DNA of 64,000 bases from Rhodothermia bacterium (GTDB lineage: Bacteria; Bacteroidota; Rhodothermia; Rhodothermales; UBA2364): NCBI GenBank assembly GCA_017303715.1, contig JAFLBZ010000009.1, positions 62,001 to 126,000 on the forward strand, given 5' to 3'. Positions 8,393-19,400 of the stretch are shown here, piece after piece. The notes under the pieces were generated by a model. That model saw only the letters and a program-made list of their open reading frames with translations, was not told where the DNA came from and made no database searches. Made by a program: the position numbers and the translations under genes. Each line of letters begins with the position of its first letter. Position 1 is the first letter of the stretch.

Positions 8393-9331
8393 ATGAAATT
8401 TTGCTTTATCGCCCTTTTTTGGGGAGCTATATTCAGCGGGTGCTCCCCCAATTCGGATCCCGACCTTCTTCCTATTGATCTGAACAAGCCCGATCAAGAA
8501 CGGCTTTTGTCCTTTTATTTGGGCGGATATACGTCTCCGGAAGGCAAAGACCCCATAGAAGCAGGCATTTTGGTGAAAGACGGAGCATCGTTTTTTATCC
8601 GAAAATCGGCCCTTAAAGCTGTTTCACCAGCCGCTGCCAACCAACTCCCAAGCGAAAGAATGGACTGGGCAGCCCTCAAAAAATGGGTGGGTGATACCTA
8701 TAATACGAGCAGAGGTTTTCCTAAAACCCTTCAGGAATTTTCTGATCAAAATCAATATAAACAAGGCTTTAAGCTGTCGGTATCTGGGGTGATGACCACC
8801 GCCGTTCGGGACGTTTATGTACCAGAGAAAGCCCTTCGTTCTGCACTTACACAATACCAAAAAAACGGTGAGAAACTCTTGTATCCGGTGGGGACTACTT
8901 TTGTGGGTGAGCACCATGAAACGGGAAGCTGGGAAGAAACCACCATCATGAAAAAGCGGCAAGATGGTTTTTGGGACTATTGGGTCTATGACAAAACGGG
9001 CAATCTTGCAGGCCAAACAGTCGCCAAACCCCAAAGTTTAAAATCGCCTGTGCAATGTGTGGGTTGCCATTTTGGTTCACGGTTGTTCGAGCCGGAGAAA
9101 AGTTTCCCGAATGTTGCGCCACCCGGCCCCAAAGGAACCAAACGCGAACTTTATGTGAATGGACTTGCGGTTCCGGCAACGTTGGTGACCCATTTTAAAG
9201 AACATGCCAAACGCAGTGATACCATTTTAGGGCCATATGCCACCCTTTATGTGGCTGGCTTGCTAAAAAAGAAACAAGCGGGAGAGGCAAGTGAGGAGGA
9301 TTTGGCGCTTCTGAAGGCTGCCGGACTTTAA
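8393..9331 (+). CDS. cytochrome P460-like haem lipoprotein
   Basis: The 312-residue protein starts MKFCFIALFWGAIFSGC, a lipoprotein signal with Cys17 as the lipidation site, so it is membrane-anchored on the periplasmic or outer side. Residues about 125-230 resemble cytochrome P460 domains. LYPVGTTFVGEH and EETTIMKKRQDGFWDYWVYD match the family's Y-P-x-G-T-x-x-x-K-E and W-x-Y-x-x-Y/F-D strands, and the domain ends with a c-type haem site, CVGCH (C222, C225, H226). P460 proteins oxidise small nitrogen compounds such as hydroxylamine, or detoxify NO; the role here cannot be told. The N-terminal 120 residues and the last 80 are not recognised. It is a single gene with no electron-transfer neighbours. 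Confidence 0.68.
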   Translation: MKFCFIALFWGAIFSGCSPNSDPDLLPIDLNKPDQERLLSFYLGGYTSPEGKDPIEAGILVKDGASFFIRKSALKAVSPAAANQLPSERMDWAALKKWVGDTYNTSRGFPKTLQEFSDQNQYKQGFKLSVSGVMTTAVRDVYVPEKALRSALTQYQKNGEKLLYPVGTTFVGEHHETGSWEETTIMKKRQDGFWDYWVYDKTGNLAGQTVAKPQSLKSPVQCVGCHFGSRLFEPEKSFPNVAPPGPKGTKRELYVNGLAVPATLVTHFKEHAKRSDTILGPYATLYVAGLLKKKQAGEASEEDLALLKAAGL

Positions 9332-9477
9332 ATCGAATTGCGGGATTCCTGATTTAAGAACAATCCTTACAGAGATCGTTTTTTACCAAATGATTTCGGT
9401 TTTTTAGGCGAATAACCCTTGATAAGTGTTTTGTGCCCTTTTATTTATCTGTTTTATGTCTTTAGAAGTCATTAAAG

Positions 9478-10041
9478 ATGCCAGAAATAACCCCAATTCG
9501 TCCGGCGAGAATGGACGAGATCCCGCAACTCAATGCTTTCATTGCACATTCTACCCGTGTATTACAAGCACCTTATTACACCGAAAAACAGTTGGAAGGT
9601 GCAATTGGAACTGTTTTTGGCGCGGATTCGCAGCTCATCTTAGACCAAACCTATTATGTGGTTGAAAATGAAGGGCAGATGGTGGCGTGTGGTGGATGGA
9701 GTGGCCGGAAAACCCTCTTTGGTAGCGACAATGCTGCACATCGAGAAAGTGATGAACGATTAGACCCCTTGACCGATGCGGCGCGGATTCGTGCTTTCTT
9801 TGTTCACCCTGATTGGGCCAGAATGGGTATTGGCGCACGTTTATTGACGTGGTGCGAACTAAAGGCCCTTGAGGCGGGATTTTCACGTTTTTCATTAGGT
9901 GCTACGCTTGCTGGTGTACCTTTTTATGCACGTTACGGGTACTTGGAAACGGCGCATGTTCGTGTACCACTGCCCAACGGCGAGCAGCTGCCAGTGGTTT
10001 TAATGGAAAAGCACCTTTCACAGCGTGCTCTCATGGTTTAA
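9478..10041 (+). CDS. GNAT family N-acetyltransferase
   Basis: The 187-residue protein has the GNAT acetyl-CoA fold. It opens with ITPIRPARMDEIPQLNAFI (strand 1 and helix 1). The central signature RIRAFFVHPDWARMGIGARLLTWCE contains strand 4 and the pyrophosphate-binding ARMGIG loop. It ends with GVPFYARYGYLETAHVRVPL, the typical F-Y-x-x-x-G-Y-x strand. The substrate is unknown; such stand-alone GNATs modify small molecules or protein N-termini. The gene is not obviously in an operon, and its last bases overlap the stop of a possible small leftward gene by four bases. Confidence 0.88.
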   Translation: MPEITPIRPARMDEIPQLNAFIAHSTRVLQAPYYTEKQLEGAIGTVFGADSQLILDQTYYVVENEGQMVACGGWSGRKTLFGSDNAAHRESDERLDPLTDAARIRAFFVHPDWARMGIGARLLTWCELKALEAGFSRFSLGATLAGVPFYARYGYLETAHVRVPLPNGEQLPVVLMEKHLSQRALMV

Positions 10042-10208
10042 TATGGCTTTGGTTCATGCAAAATGAGCGGTTCTTGGCTTGCTTCGGTTACACCCAACCA
10101 GATACCCGCACCTTGTAGGACGATGCCTCGCGGTGGTGCAAAAGGTCGTCCAAAAATCTTGGTAGCCCTTATAGAGGTTGGATCGTCCAGCGTATTAATC
10201 ACGTTCAT
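10038..10208 (-). CDS. possible 56-residue small protein
   Basis: A frame from ATG 10206-10208 to TAA 10038-10040 encodes 56 residues with a protein-like composition (NTLDDPTSIRATKIFGRPFA, then PPRGIVLQGAGIWLGVTE, ending LHEPKPY). No family is recognised and there is no Shine-Dalgarno. It lies just beyond the glgC terminator, so it would need its own promoter. It overlaps the convergent GNAT stop by four bases. It could be a small gene, the decayed end of a larger one, or chance. Confidence 0.3.
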   Translation of the reverse strand: MNVINTLDDPTSIRATKIFGRPFAPPRGIVLQGAGIWLGVTEASQEPLILHEPKPY

Positions 10209-10235
10209 TGCAACAGCTTAAAGCCTAAAAAATGC

Positions 10236-10270
10236 CATAAAAAAGCCCTTAGACAAGACGTCTAAAGGCT
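10236..10270 (-). terminator. intrinsic terminator of the glgA-glgC operon
   Basis: On the minus strand GCCTTTAGAC (10269-10260) pairs with GTCTAAGGGC (10254-10245) with a five-base loop and one G-T style mismatch, followed directly by TTTTTTATGG. This is a standard rho-independent terminator, 27 bases after the glgC stop. Confidence 0.85.
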
Positions 10271-10296
10271 GGGTGAATTTCATCCAAAACAAAAAT

Positions 10297-11610
10297 TTAT
10301 ACCGCTCCAATCACGGTTCCGCTGGGGATTACGGCTTTTTTCTTAATGATCACTATTCCATCCACAATACTATACCCTTCTTCCTCTTTGTTTGGCAGGC
10401 CCGGAGCGCCGCGAATAATGACGGTATTGCCAATCCGAGCATTTTTATCCACAATAGCACGTTCGATATAACAACTGTGGCCAATTCCCATCGGTATTGT
10501 TCCGGGCGTATTGATTTGTTCGAGGGTCTCGTAATAGTCGTGCCCCATCAAAATGGCATCTTTGATAACGGTATCTTTACCAATACGGGATCGAACGCCA
10601 ATAACAGAATGTGCAATCTCTTTGGCTTCAATGATTGTACCCTCCGCGAGAATGGATTGCCAGACCCGCGTGCCCATAATCTTAGAAGTCGGAAGGTTAC
10701 GTCTTCTGGTATAGACAGGATTTTCTTTGTCGTAGAGGTCGAATAACGAGATGGGATTTGTCATTTCGAGGTTGGCCTCGTAGAAAGATTGGATATTCCC
10801 TATATCCGTCCAATATCCGTCGTAGAGATAGCTGGAGACTTTTAGGCCGTCTTGGATGGCTATTGGGATAATGTTTTTTCCAAAGTCGGTAGCGTCTGGA
10901 TATTGCTTAAACAGATCTTTTAGGGTCTTACGGTTAAAAATGTAAATCCCCATAGACGCTAAATAAACTTTGCCTTCCGCTTGTTGTTTTTCGGGCACAT
11001 CCGAAGCCCAGTCTCCCAGAAGTTCGGTTTTGGGTTTCTCAATAAACCGGGTAATGGCCTGATTCTCGTCCACCTTCATGATGCCAAAGGAAGTTGCATC
11101 GTTTGCATGGACGGGAATGGTGGCAATGGTGAGGTCTGCTCCAGTTGCAATGTGCGCCTCGGCCATTTCCTCGAAACTCATCTGGTAGAGTTGATCTCCG
11201 GAGAGGATCAGGATGTAGTCATAGTCGTGGTTTTCGAGGTGGTGCATGGATTGCCGGACGGCATCCGCCGTTCCCTGAAACCATTGGTCACTTTTATAGG
11301 TTTGTTCGGCGGCCAAAATGTCCACAAAGCCATGCGTGAAGGAGTCGAAGTGGTAGGCGTTTTTTATATGTTGATTTAGGGACGCAGAGTTGAATTGTGT
11401 AAGAACAAAAATACGCCTTAGACCGGAATTAAGGCAGTTGGAAATGGGGATGTCTATCAACCGGAATTTACCACCGATTGGGACGGCAGGCTTGGAGCGG
11501 TCTTTGGTTAATGGGTATAAACGGGAGCCTACGCCACCGCCTAGAATAAGGCCAAGCATCTTAATTTTTCGGTCTTGCTTGCCTGCATTCACGTAAAGTC
11601 CATGTCTCAT
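10297..11610 (-). CDS. glgC: glucose-1-phosphate adenylyltransferase (ADP-glucose pyrophosphorylase)
   Basis: GlgC makes ADP-glucose from ATP and glucose-1-phosphate, the regulated first step of bacterial glycogen synthesis. The 437-residue protein has the nucleotidyl-transferase signature LILGGGVGSRLYPLTKDRSK, the KPAVPIGGKFRLIDIPISNC substrate loop, QWFQGTADAVRQ, a DYILILSGDQLYQM metal-binding strand and ITRFIEKPK. A left-handed beta-helix follows in the last 130 residues (GTIIEAKEIAHSVIGVRSRIG and later hexapeptides). From the ATG at 11610 there are 17 extra N-terminal residues; the ATG at 11559 (before LGLILGGG) is a plausible alternative start. It follows glgA by 11 bases on the same strand and ends at a clear terminator. 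Confidence 0.93.
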   Translation of the reverse strand: MRHGLYVNAGKQDRKIKMLGLILGGGVGSRLYPLTKDRSKPAVPIGGKFRLIDIPISNCLNSGLRRIFVLTQFNSASLNQHIKNAYHFDSFTHGFVDILAAEQTYKSDQWFQGTADAVRQSMHHLENHDYDYILILSGDQLYQMSFEEMAEAHIATGADLTIATIPVHANDATSFGIMKVDENQAITRFIEKPKTELLGDWASDVPEKQQAEGKVYLASMGIYIFNRKTLKDLFKQYPDATDFGKNIIPIAIQDGLKVSSYLYDGYWTDIGNIQSFYEANLEMTNPISLFDLYDKENPVYTRRRNLPTSKIMGTRVWQSILAEGTIIEAKEIAHSVIGVRSRIGKDTVIKDAILMGHDYYETLEQINTPGTIPMGIGHSCYIERAIVDKNARIGNTVIIRGAPGLPNKEEEGYSIVDGIVIIKKKAVIPSGTVIGAV

Positions 11611-11621
11611 AGTTGCGAGGA

Positions 11622-13058
11622 TTATAGTGGTGAGGAAACACTTTTATAGAGGGAGATATATGCCTCGGCAGATTTTTCCCAAGAGAAATTTAGATCCATT
11701 ATCCGTTTTCGGAATCCTGTAAGCAGGTTTTTGTCTGAATAGAGCAATGATGCCCGATAGAGTGCATGGAGGGCATCCTCTTCCGAAAAGTGATCGAATC
11801 GAATACCACGGGGGTTTTCCTCCGACCAATCTCGGACGGTATCCCTTAACCCTCCTACACTGCGTACAATGGGGATAGTTCCATATCTAAAAGCATAGAG
11901 TTGGTTTAAGCCACAAGGTTCAATTCGAGAAGGCATAATTAAAAAATCCGATCCCGCATATAATTGGTGAGCGAGCGATTCATTGTACTCAATAGAGGCA
12001 TCAAAACGCCAATAGAAGCGGTCTCTCAGGGCATAAAAAGCACGTTTCAGGTTTGGATCACCTGTTCCTAAGATCAAAAAAGCCATTTGTGCATTATTTT
12101 CCAAAGCCCGCTGTATGACGCCGGGGAGTAAGTCTGCACCTTTTTCATTTACCAGACGGCCAATAAACGTGATGATTGGCAGTTCTGGGTCTAATCTGAA
12201 TCTTTGGCAAATGGCAGCTTTATTGGCTGCTTTAAAGGTATTGACATCACCCTCGAAGCGGTGTGCAATCAGGGGATCGGTTGCTGGATTCCAAACTTGG
12301 GCATCTATGCCATTGATGATCCCGGAGGACTTTTGCCATTCGTTGTTGAGGAGCCATTCAAGGTGGCTTTCGGGCGACTTTAGTTCGTCCATGTATCCGG
12401 GTGAAACGGTATTTACACGCCAAGCACAGCGAATGGCGGAGGCGAGTGGGTGAATGGTATCTGCCCAGTCTAATAAATTCTTTGCGGAGGACTCAAAAAA
12501 GGGCATTTTATCCACTTGTTGCCAACTAAAAGCGCCCGTATATGCTCCATTGTGAATGGTGAAAATAGTAGGAATATCGTGCAATGCGTGAAATTCAGGG
12601 CAATGCTTTACCATGAAAGGAATTAATCCAGTATGGTGGTCATGGCAATGCAAAATCTTCGGTTTTTCCCAAAATTGTGAAACCCACTGCAATACTGCCT
12701 GCTGAAATCCGAGCCATCTGGAAACGTCGTCGCCATACCCGTAACCGTCTGGACTGGCGTAAATACCATCTCGTTCAAACAAGGCTGGAATATTGGCCAC
12801 ATATAAAGGAAAGCCAAGGGAGTCATCAATTTCTCGTTCGATAGTGAAGGGTAAATAGCGATCATGTAGGCGTATTGTACCCCGAAAATCTTCCACAAAT
12901 CGGTGTTCTTTTATCCACCTGAGGGCATATTTGGGAAGAATGACGGCAGATTCCTGCCCAGATACACAAAGGTATTTTGGCAATGCACCAACGACGTCGC
13001 CCAGCCCACCGGCTTTTGCAACGGGATAACATTCTGCTGAAATGTGTAGAATCTTCAT
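11622..13058 (-). CDS. glgA: glycogen synthase (ADP-glucose-dependent, GT5)
   Basis: GlgA extends alpha-1,4-glucan chains from ADP-glucose. The 478-residue length is typical. The N-terminal MKILHISAECYPVAKAGGLGDVVGALP contains the KxGGLGD ADP-glucose motif (residues 15-21). The first Rossmann domain continues with ILHCHDHHTGLIPF and IPTIFTIHNGAYTG. The second has ITFIGRLVNEKGADLLPGVI and the E-x7-E region PSRIEPCGLNQLYAFRYGTIPIVRSVGGLRDTV, the GT5 catalytic donor site. It is the first gene of the leftward glgA-glgC operon and is divergent from the giant repeat gene, with a 366-base gap upstream. Confidence 0.95.
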   Translation of the reverse strand: MKILHISAECYPVAKAGGLGDVVGALPKYLCVSGQESAVILPKYALRWIKEHRFVEDFRGTIRLHDRYLPFTIEREIDDSLGFPLYVANIPALFERDGIYASPDGYGYGDDVSRWLGFQQAVLQWVSQFWEKPKILHCHDHHTGLIPFMVKHCPEFHALHDIPTIFTIHNGAYTGAFSWQQVDKMPFFESSAKNLLDWADTIHPLASAIRCAWRVNTVSPGYMDELKSPESHLEWLLNNEWQKSSGIINGIDAQVWNPATDPLIAHRFEGDVNTFKAANKAAICQRFRLDPELPIITFIGRLVNEKGADLLPGVIQRALENNAQMAFLILGTGDPNLKRAFYALRDRFYWRFDASIEYNESLAHQLYAGSDFLIMPSRIEPCGLNQLYAFRYGTIPIVRSVGGLRDTVRDWSEENPRGIRFDHFSEEDALHALYRASLLYSDKNLLTGFRKRIMDLNFSWEKSAEAYISLYKSVSSPL

Positions 13059-13424
13059 AGATAAGTGGGTAATGGTTTGAGGAGGTGAGGTCTCTGAATT
13101 CTCGTTAGAATACGATGATTTTTGTAAATGCCTTGTGTGAAAAATGTGGCCTCAAAAATCGTAAATGCACGCACTGTGACCAGATAAAGTACGATGTATC
13201 ATGGCTAAAAGGAAGAGGTGAGAATGAAAAAAAAGGCATTGGAGCGGTATTTGCCTGAAGAGAGAACGGAATAGACTTGGAATTAAACCATTAACCATTA
13301 GACCCTATCCAAAACCCGTTACGCTTAAACCGCTACTACAGCATTTCAGTTTTGGGGAGCCTTTTACTATTTTATCTCCAACATTATTGGAAGTCATGGC
13401 TTGTAGTTACGAATCAAATTCAAA
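13059..13424. other. divergent intergenic region between glgA and the giant gene
   Basis: This gap should hold promoters for both glgA (leftward) and the giant protein (rightward). Candidate Bacteroidota-type elements, such as TTTTGG near 13350 and ATTTTATC some 20 bases later, are too loose to assign. A 16-codon frame with a good AGAGGTGAG ribosome site lies at about 13224-13274; it is probably chance. No other gene is seen. Confidence 0.3.
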
Positions 13425-16400
13425 ATGAAGTTTTTTATACCGTCCCGAAATAAAGTGATATATAGTACTGGAAGGAGAATAACTCCTTCTTTCAGTGGTG
13501 TTTCTAATCAAGACCATCCATCCACCGTATATAGACCTAAGCACATGTTTCAACGTTGTGTAAGCCGCCTTGGGGCTGGCATTTTTGGTTTTGCAGCATT
13601 TACAATGTTGCTTGTTGTTCCACAAGGGCTAATGGCTCAGGATATTTCACTCCAAGATTCTGGAGATCCAACACTAAAAGCATCACCAGCCAAGCCCGCT
13701 TTATTTGAGGAGTTGGTTGTCCCAGAGCCGGAGGTCTCTCAGGTGGGTTTGGAACGAGTAATTCCAGAAAAAAATGCAGAAGAAACAGATGCAAGAACCT
13801 TCTTTACGAGTGTTACGGGTTTCGTCTATCGAGATTTTAACAGCAATGGGGTAAAAGATACCTACGATATTGGCGTCCCGGGAGTACTGGTTTCAGCATA
13901 TGGCAGCAATGGCACACTCATCACCTCTACCACAACGAATGCAAGTGGGTCATACTCGTTATCCATTGCTACAGGTGTTCAAGCGCGTGTCGAGTTTACA
14001 CAAATACCAACAGGGGCTTTTCCAACGAATGCCGGTACGAGTAATGGCACGACCATTCAGTTTGTAACCTCTCCAGCCAGCAATGTGAATTTGGGGATCA
14101 ACTACCCAGCAGACTACTGTGAAGACAATCCGAAAATGGCTGCCCCAAGCCATCGCAATGGCGATCCATTGGCTGGTGGGAATGTTGGGCCATTAGGGGT
14201 TTTGTTTAGCTTCAACTACAATGATACCAATGGTACACCTTTGCCAACACAAATCGCTACGGCAGCACAAGTGGGGGCCACCTACGGTGTTGCTTATCAA
14301 CGTGAAACCAAGAAGCTATTTGTTTCTGCATTTACCAAACGTCATGCTGGTTTTGGGCCATTAGGTACGGGTGGGATTTACCAATTAGATATGTCTATTG
14401 GTACACCTACGGTTTCCAATTATTTAAACCTTGCAACCCTTGGGATCAATACAGGGGCTAATCCGCACACAGGTTTGCCCGCAGATAAGTTTGCAGCCAA
14501 TGCAGACTTAGGTGCGTTTGATGCTGTTGGGAAAACTTCGTTGGGGGACATGGATATTTCGGATGACGGGAAGTATCTATTTGTGATGAACCTTTTTGAC
14601 AAGAAGCTCTATCGTATTTTTACAGACAATCCTGCAAGACCGGGTAGCTCGATAACGGCGGGTGATGTCACTTCATACACGGTTCCTAATCCGGGTTGTA
14701 CAGGTGGCACCTCAAGGCCGTTTGCAACAAAATTCTATCGGGACAAGGTGTATGTAGGGGTCACATGTGATGCAAGCAACTCGCAGTCTGCCGCAGACCT
14801 GAAGATGTATGTCTATAGTTTAGACCCAGCATCTGGAGCCTTCACACAAGTCTTGGCACATACCAGTAACCCTCTCAGAAATCAACGTCCATGGAAGCCT
14901 TGGATTTCTGCATTTCCAAACATTAACAATACATGGATTACCTTTGAGCAGCCTTTGCTTTCGGACATTGAGTTCGATACGAACGACGCGATGGTTTTGG
15001 GTGTGATGGACCGATGGGGGCATCAGTCTGGGCGTGCAAACTTGAACCCTGTTACCAATACACTTTTTAGTGGTAACACAGGGGGGGATGTTATACGTGC
15101 AAATAAGACGGGTAATACTTGGACGATGACACCTGACGAGTTTTACACGGGTGATGACGGTCCGGTATATCAGCACCAAGAGTCTGCAATGGGAAGTTTA
15201 GCTTTGCGCCTTGGTTCCGGAGAGGTTGCAACCTCGTTGGTGGATCCGGCACAAGGCATCTGGGCTGGTGGTGTGCAATATATCTCGAATACAAGCGGTG
15301 CTCGTAATCGCGGATATGATGTATATGTATCGGTGGATGTGACGACCTTCGGGAAAGCGGCAGGTCTTGGCGATATCGAATTGCTTTGTGCCCCTGCACC
15401 ATTGGAAATTGGTAATCGTGTTTGGTTGGATACGGATTCTGACGGTATCCAAGATGCAGATGAAGGGGGGATTTCTGGGGTAACCGTTCGTCTTTTCAAG
15501 AATGGGACTCAGGTTTCGTCAACAAATACCAATACGAAAGGTGAGTACTACTTTAATAGTGCAAATGTAACGGGTGGTCTTTTGCCCAACATGGCGTACG
15601 AAATTCGATTAGACAAAACCCAAACAGCTGTTTCTTCTTATTCGCTTTCTAATGCCAATGCTGGCACAAACGACGCAATTGATAGCGATGCCACGATGAG
15701 CGGCAATAATGCCATTATTTCACTAACAACAGGTGGATATGGTGTTACCAACCATACGTATGACTTTGGCTTTAATGCTGGCCCACCTCCTCCAGACGGT
15801 TGGTCTTTCATTTGTACCGACGATAAAAACGTGGGTCTTTACGGAAAAGGTGTAAATGGTGCTACGTTGCCACAAACCATTTCTATTCCAAATAGCGCAG
15901 CAGTCTTCCAAATTGTGGCAGAAGTGGTGTACAAAGGCTCTAATCCCGGGGCTGTTACCACCTTCAAGGATGCTTCTGGCACTTCATACTCGGCAAGCCG
16001 GATTACGCCTCCGGGTACAAGTTCGGATGTATGGGTTTACCGTGTAGTTCTACCAGGAACCTCTTCCGTTCGCTATGAGAACACGACGGCACAGTCCAGC
16101 CTCCAATCCTTTGTGGCATATCCTTTCTATATGGGTACTGGCGAAGGCAAATCCTCTACCGGTAAATTTACGACGTTAAGTGGTTATAACGACATTCAAA
16201 CCTTGACCCTCAATATCCCGACAGACTCTGGTAGCCGTGATCTTAAAGTGACAGTGCCTATCTCTGAATTAACGAATGATGGTCGAGCCTTGAAAGTGAC
16301 GGCTACAGCGGGTGGTGTGAGCAACTCCGTAATTATACGCGGCCCAGACACTACTTTGGGTAATTGTTGCTTGGCCATGCCAATGGTTACCCTAACCAAT

Positions 16401-19400
16401 GTTCCGGCAACAGCAACGTCTGTTACCATTACCATTGATACCCGCAACGGTCAAGTGGTCTCTGGGGTTAATGGCCAATCTTATGTGATTGCCGGTGCTC
16501 TGGAAGCCGAAGTGAATTGTGCGAAGGCCAAATTAGGCGATTATGTCTGGGAAGATCGGAACCGGAATGGCCAACAGGATACTGGCGAACCGGGGATTCC
16601 AAACGCGCAGGTAAAACTATTGGATACCTCGAATAATACATTGGCCACCACCACCACCGATGGTAACGGGATGTATATGTTTGGCAACCTGCAAGCAGGA
16701 ACCTATAAAGTGATGTTCACCACTCCTTCGGGTTATACTCCAACGCTTAAAGACCAAGGATCCGATACAACAGATAGCGATAACGACCCGACAACGGGGA
16801 TGACTGGAACCTACACCCTTGCTGCTGGCCAAGAAAATAAAACGGTGGATGCTGGTTTTTATAAAGTAGCAGATTTGGAAGTGGTTAAGGTTGTGGACAA
16901 TGCAAACCCTGTAACCGGCGGCACAGTAAACTTCACGATCTCGGTTACGAACAAAGGGCCTGCTCAGGCAACGGGCGTTGAGGTAAAAGACTTGTTACCC
17001 ACAAACTTGGTGTATCAGAGTGCGACCCCAAGCCAAGGTTCTTATGCAAGCACAACGGGCTTGTGGACGGTTGGAACGCTGAATGTGAACCAAACGGCTA
17101 CGTTGCAAATCCGTGCAACCGCGAATGGTCCGGCCAAAAACTGTGCCGAGGTGTCAAAGTCGAATGAATATGACCCGGACTCCTCACCAAATAACTATAA
17201 TAATGGTGCTGGGCCAAACGAGGATGACGACGACTGTAAAGATGTTGGCCCCGTAAATAAAATTGACCTTGAGCTTACGAAGAGCGTTAGCGCAACTTCT
17301 GTAACCATCGGGCAAAATGTTACCTGGACGGTTACATTGGTGAACAAAGGACCAAATGCTGCTACAGGTGTAACGGTTCGCGAGAATGTTCCGACAGGAA
17401 CCACTTTTGTAAGTGCAACGCCTTCACGTGGTACATACAACCAGACCTCCGGTATTTGGACTGTAGGGAACTTGGCCGTAAACGAAACACTCACGTTGGC
17501 AATGGTGACGACGGTTCAACAAACGGGCACCATTACCAACTATGCAGAAGTGAATGCAGCCAACGAAATGGACGTTGATTCAACGCCCGGCAATGGCTCT
17601 ACAAACGAAGATGATGATGACACTAAATCGTTAAATGGAACGGGGAAAATTGATCTTGAACTGACCAAAACCGTTAATAACACCACGCCAAACTTTAACG
17701 ACAATGTTACCTTTACCGTTGCGGTTCGGAATGTGGGACAAATTGCCGCTACAGGTGTTGAAGTGAGTGATGTCTTACCTGCTGGATTGCAATTTGTTAG
17801 TGCGACTGCTTCGCAAGGTGCATATGCAAACACAACAGGCGTTTGGACGATTGGGGGTATGGCAGTCAATGCCAGTGTAAACCTCCAAATTGTGGCCAAA
17901 GTGGTGACCACTAATCAGGTTACAAATTATGCCCAAGTTTCTAAAGCCAATGAAATGGACATAGACTCTACGCCGGGCAACAATTCTACCAACGAAGATG
18001 ATGACGACCAAGTGACCTTGGGACCAAAATCTGTTATAGATATTGAGTTGACAAAATTGGTAAACAAAACGACGGCCAGTGTAGGCGACGCCGTAGAGTT
18101 TACCATCTCGGTTATCAATAAAGGGCCAAATACAGCTACAAATGTATCGGTAGAAGATCTTTTGCCAAATGGCATGTCGTTCAGTTCGGCAACACCAAGC
18201 CAAGGCAGTTATAACAATGCTACAGGACTTTGGACGGTAGGAACCCTGAATGCAAATGCGACCGCCACCTTGTTAATCCGTACAATCGCTAATGCCACAG
18301 CCAAAAACTGTGCGCAAGTAAAAGCAGCCGATCAGACCGATGCGGATTCTACGCCCAATAACTTTAATTCGACGACCGAAACGCCGAATGAAGACGACGA
18401 CGATTGTAAATCCGTAACCGTTGCGCCAAAAATTGATTTGGAACTGACAAAAACGGTTAATAATGCGGCGCCTGTAGCAGGAAATAATGTCAATTTCACG
18501 ATAACCGTCACCAACAAAGGCCCAAGTGCTGCAACGGGTGTGAATGTGAAAGACCTACTTCCGGCTGGTTTGACCTTCGTCGCTGCAACACCAAGCGTAG
18601 GAAATTATAATAGTGCAACAGGTGTTTGGACGATAGGTAATGTGGCCGTAAATGCAACACCGACGCTTTCGATCACAGCGACCGCCACCGGAGCACCATC
18701 CATGGCCACCAACTGTGCCGAAATTAGCGCAGCAAACGAAGCCGACTCAGATTCTGCACCAAACAATGCTTCTTCTACACACGAAGATGATGACGCATGT
18801 GCGAAAGTAACCACTTCGCCACAACGAATTGACCTCGAATTGACCAAAACAGTTAGCAATGCCAATCCAACAATTGGTGGTGCGGTGTCCTTTACATTAA
18901 CAGTGGTGAACAAAGGGCCACAAAATGCAACGGGTGTAACCATTGATGACGTGCTTCCCGGGGGCTTCCAATATGCCTCTAACAGTGGTGGATATAACCC
19001 AACCACTGGTTTATGGACAGTGGGCAACTTGGCGGTTAACCAAACTGCGACCCTAACCATTACCGGAACCGCAACGGGAACCCCAAATACGGTGCGCAAC
19101 TGCGCTGAAGTTGGAACTGCAGATCAGTTGGACGTTGATTCTACGCCGCGCAATAACGTACAAACCGAAGACGATTATGCTTGTGCCCAATACACGGTAC
19201 AGCCTCGTATTGACCTTGAAGTGAACAAAGTTGCTGGCACCAATAGCGTACCTGTGGGTGGACAAGCAACCTTTACGGTAACGGTTGTCAACAAAGGCCC
19301 AAGTGAAGCAACAGGTGTGATTCTTAAGGATCTATTGCCCGCTACCGCAACGTATGTGAGCGCTACCGCAAGTCAGGGTAGTTATGTAAACACTACTGGA

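Noticed and set aside
13224-13274. Sixteen-codon leader-like frame (MKKKALERYLPEERTE) upstream of the giant gene
   Set aside because: It has a fair ribosome site, but no attenuator-like hairpins or regulatory codon run follow; probably chance.
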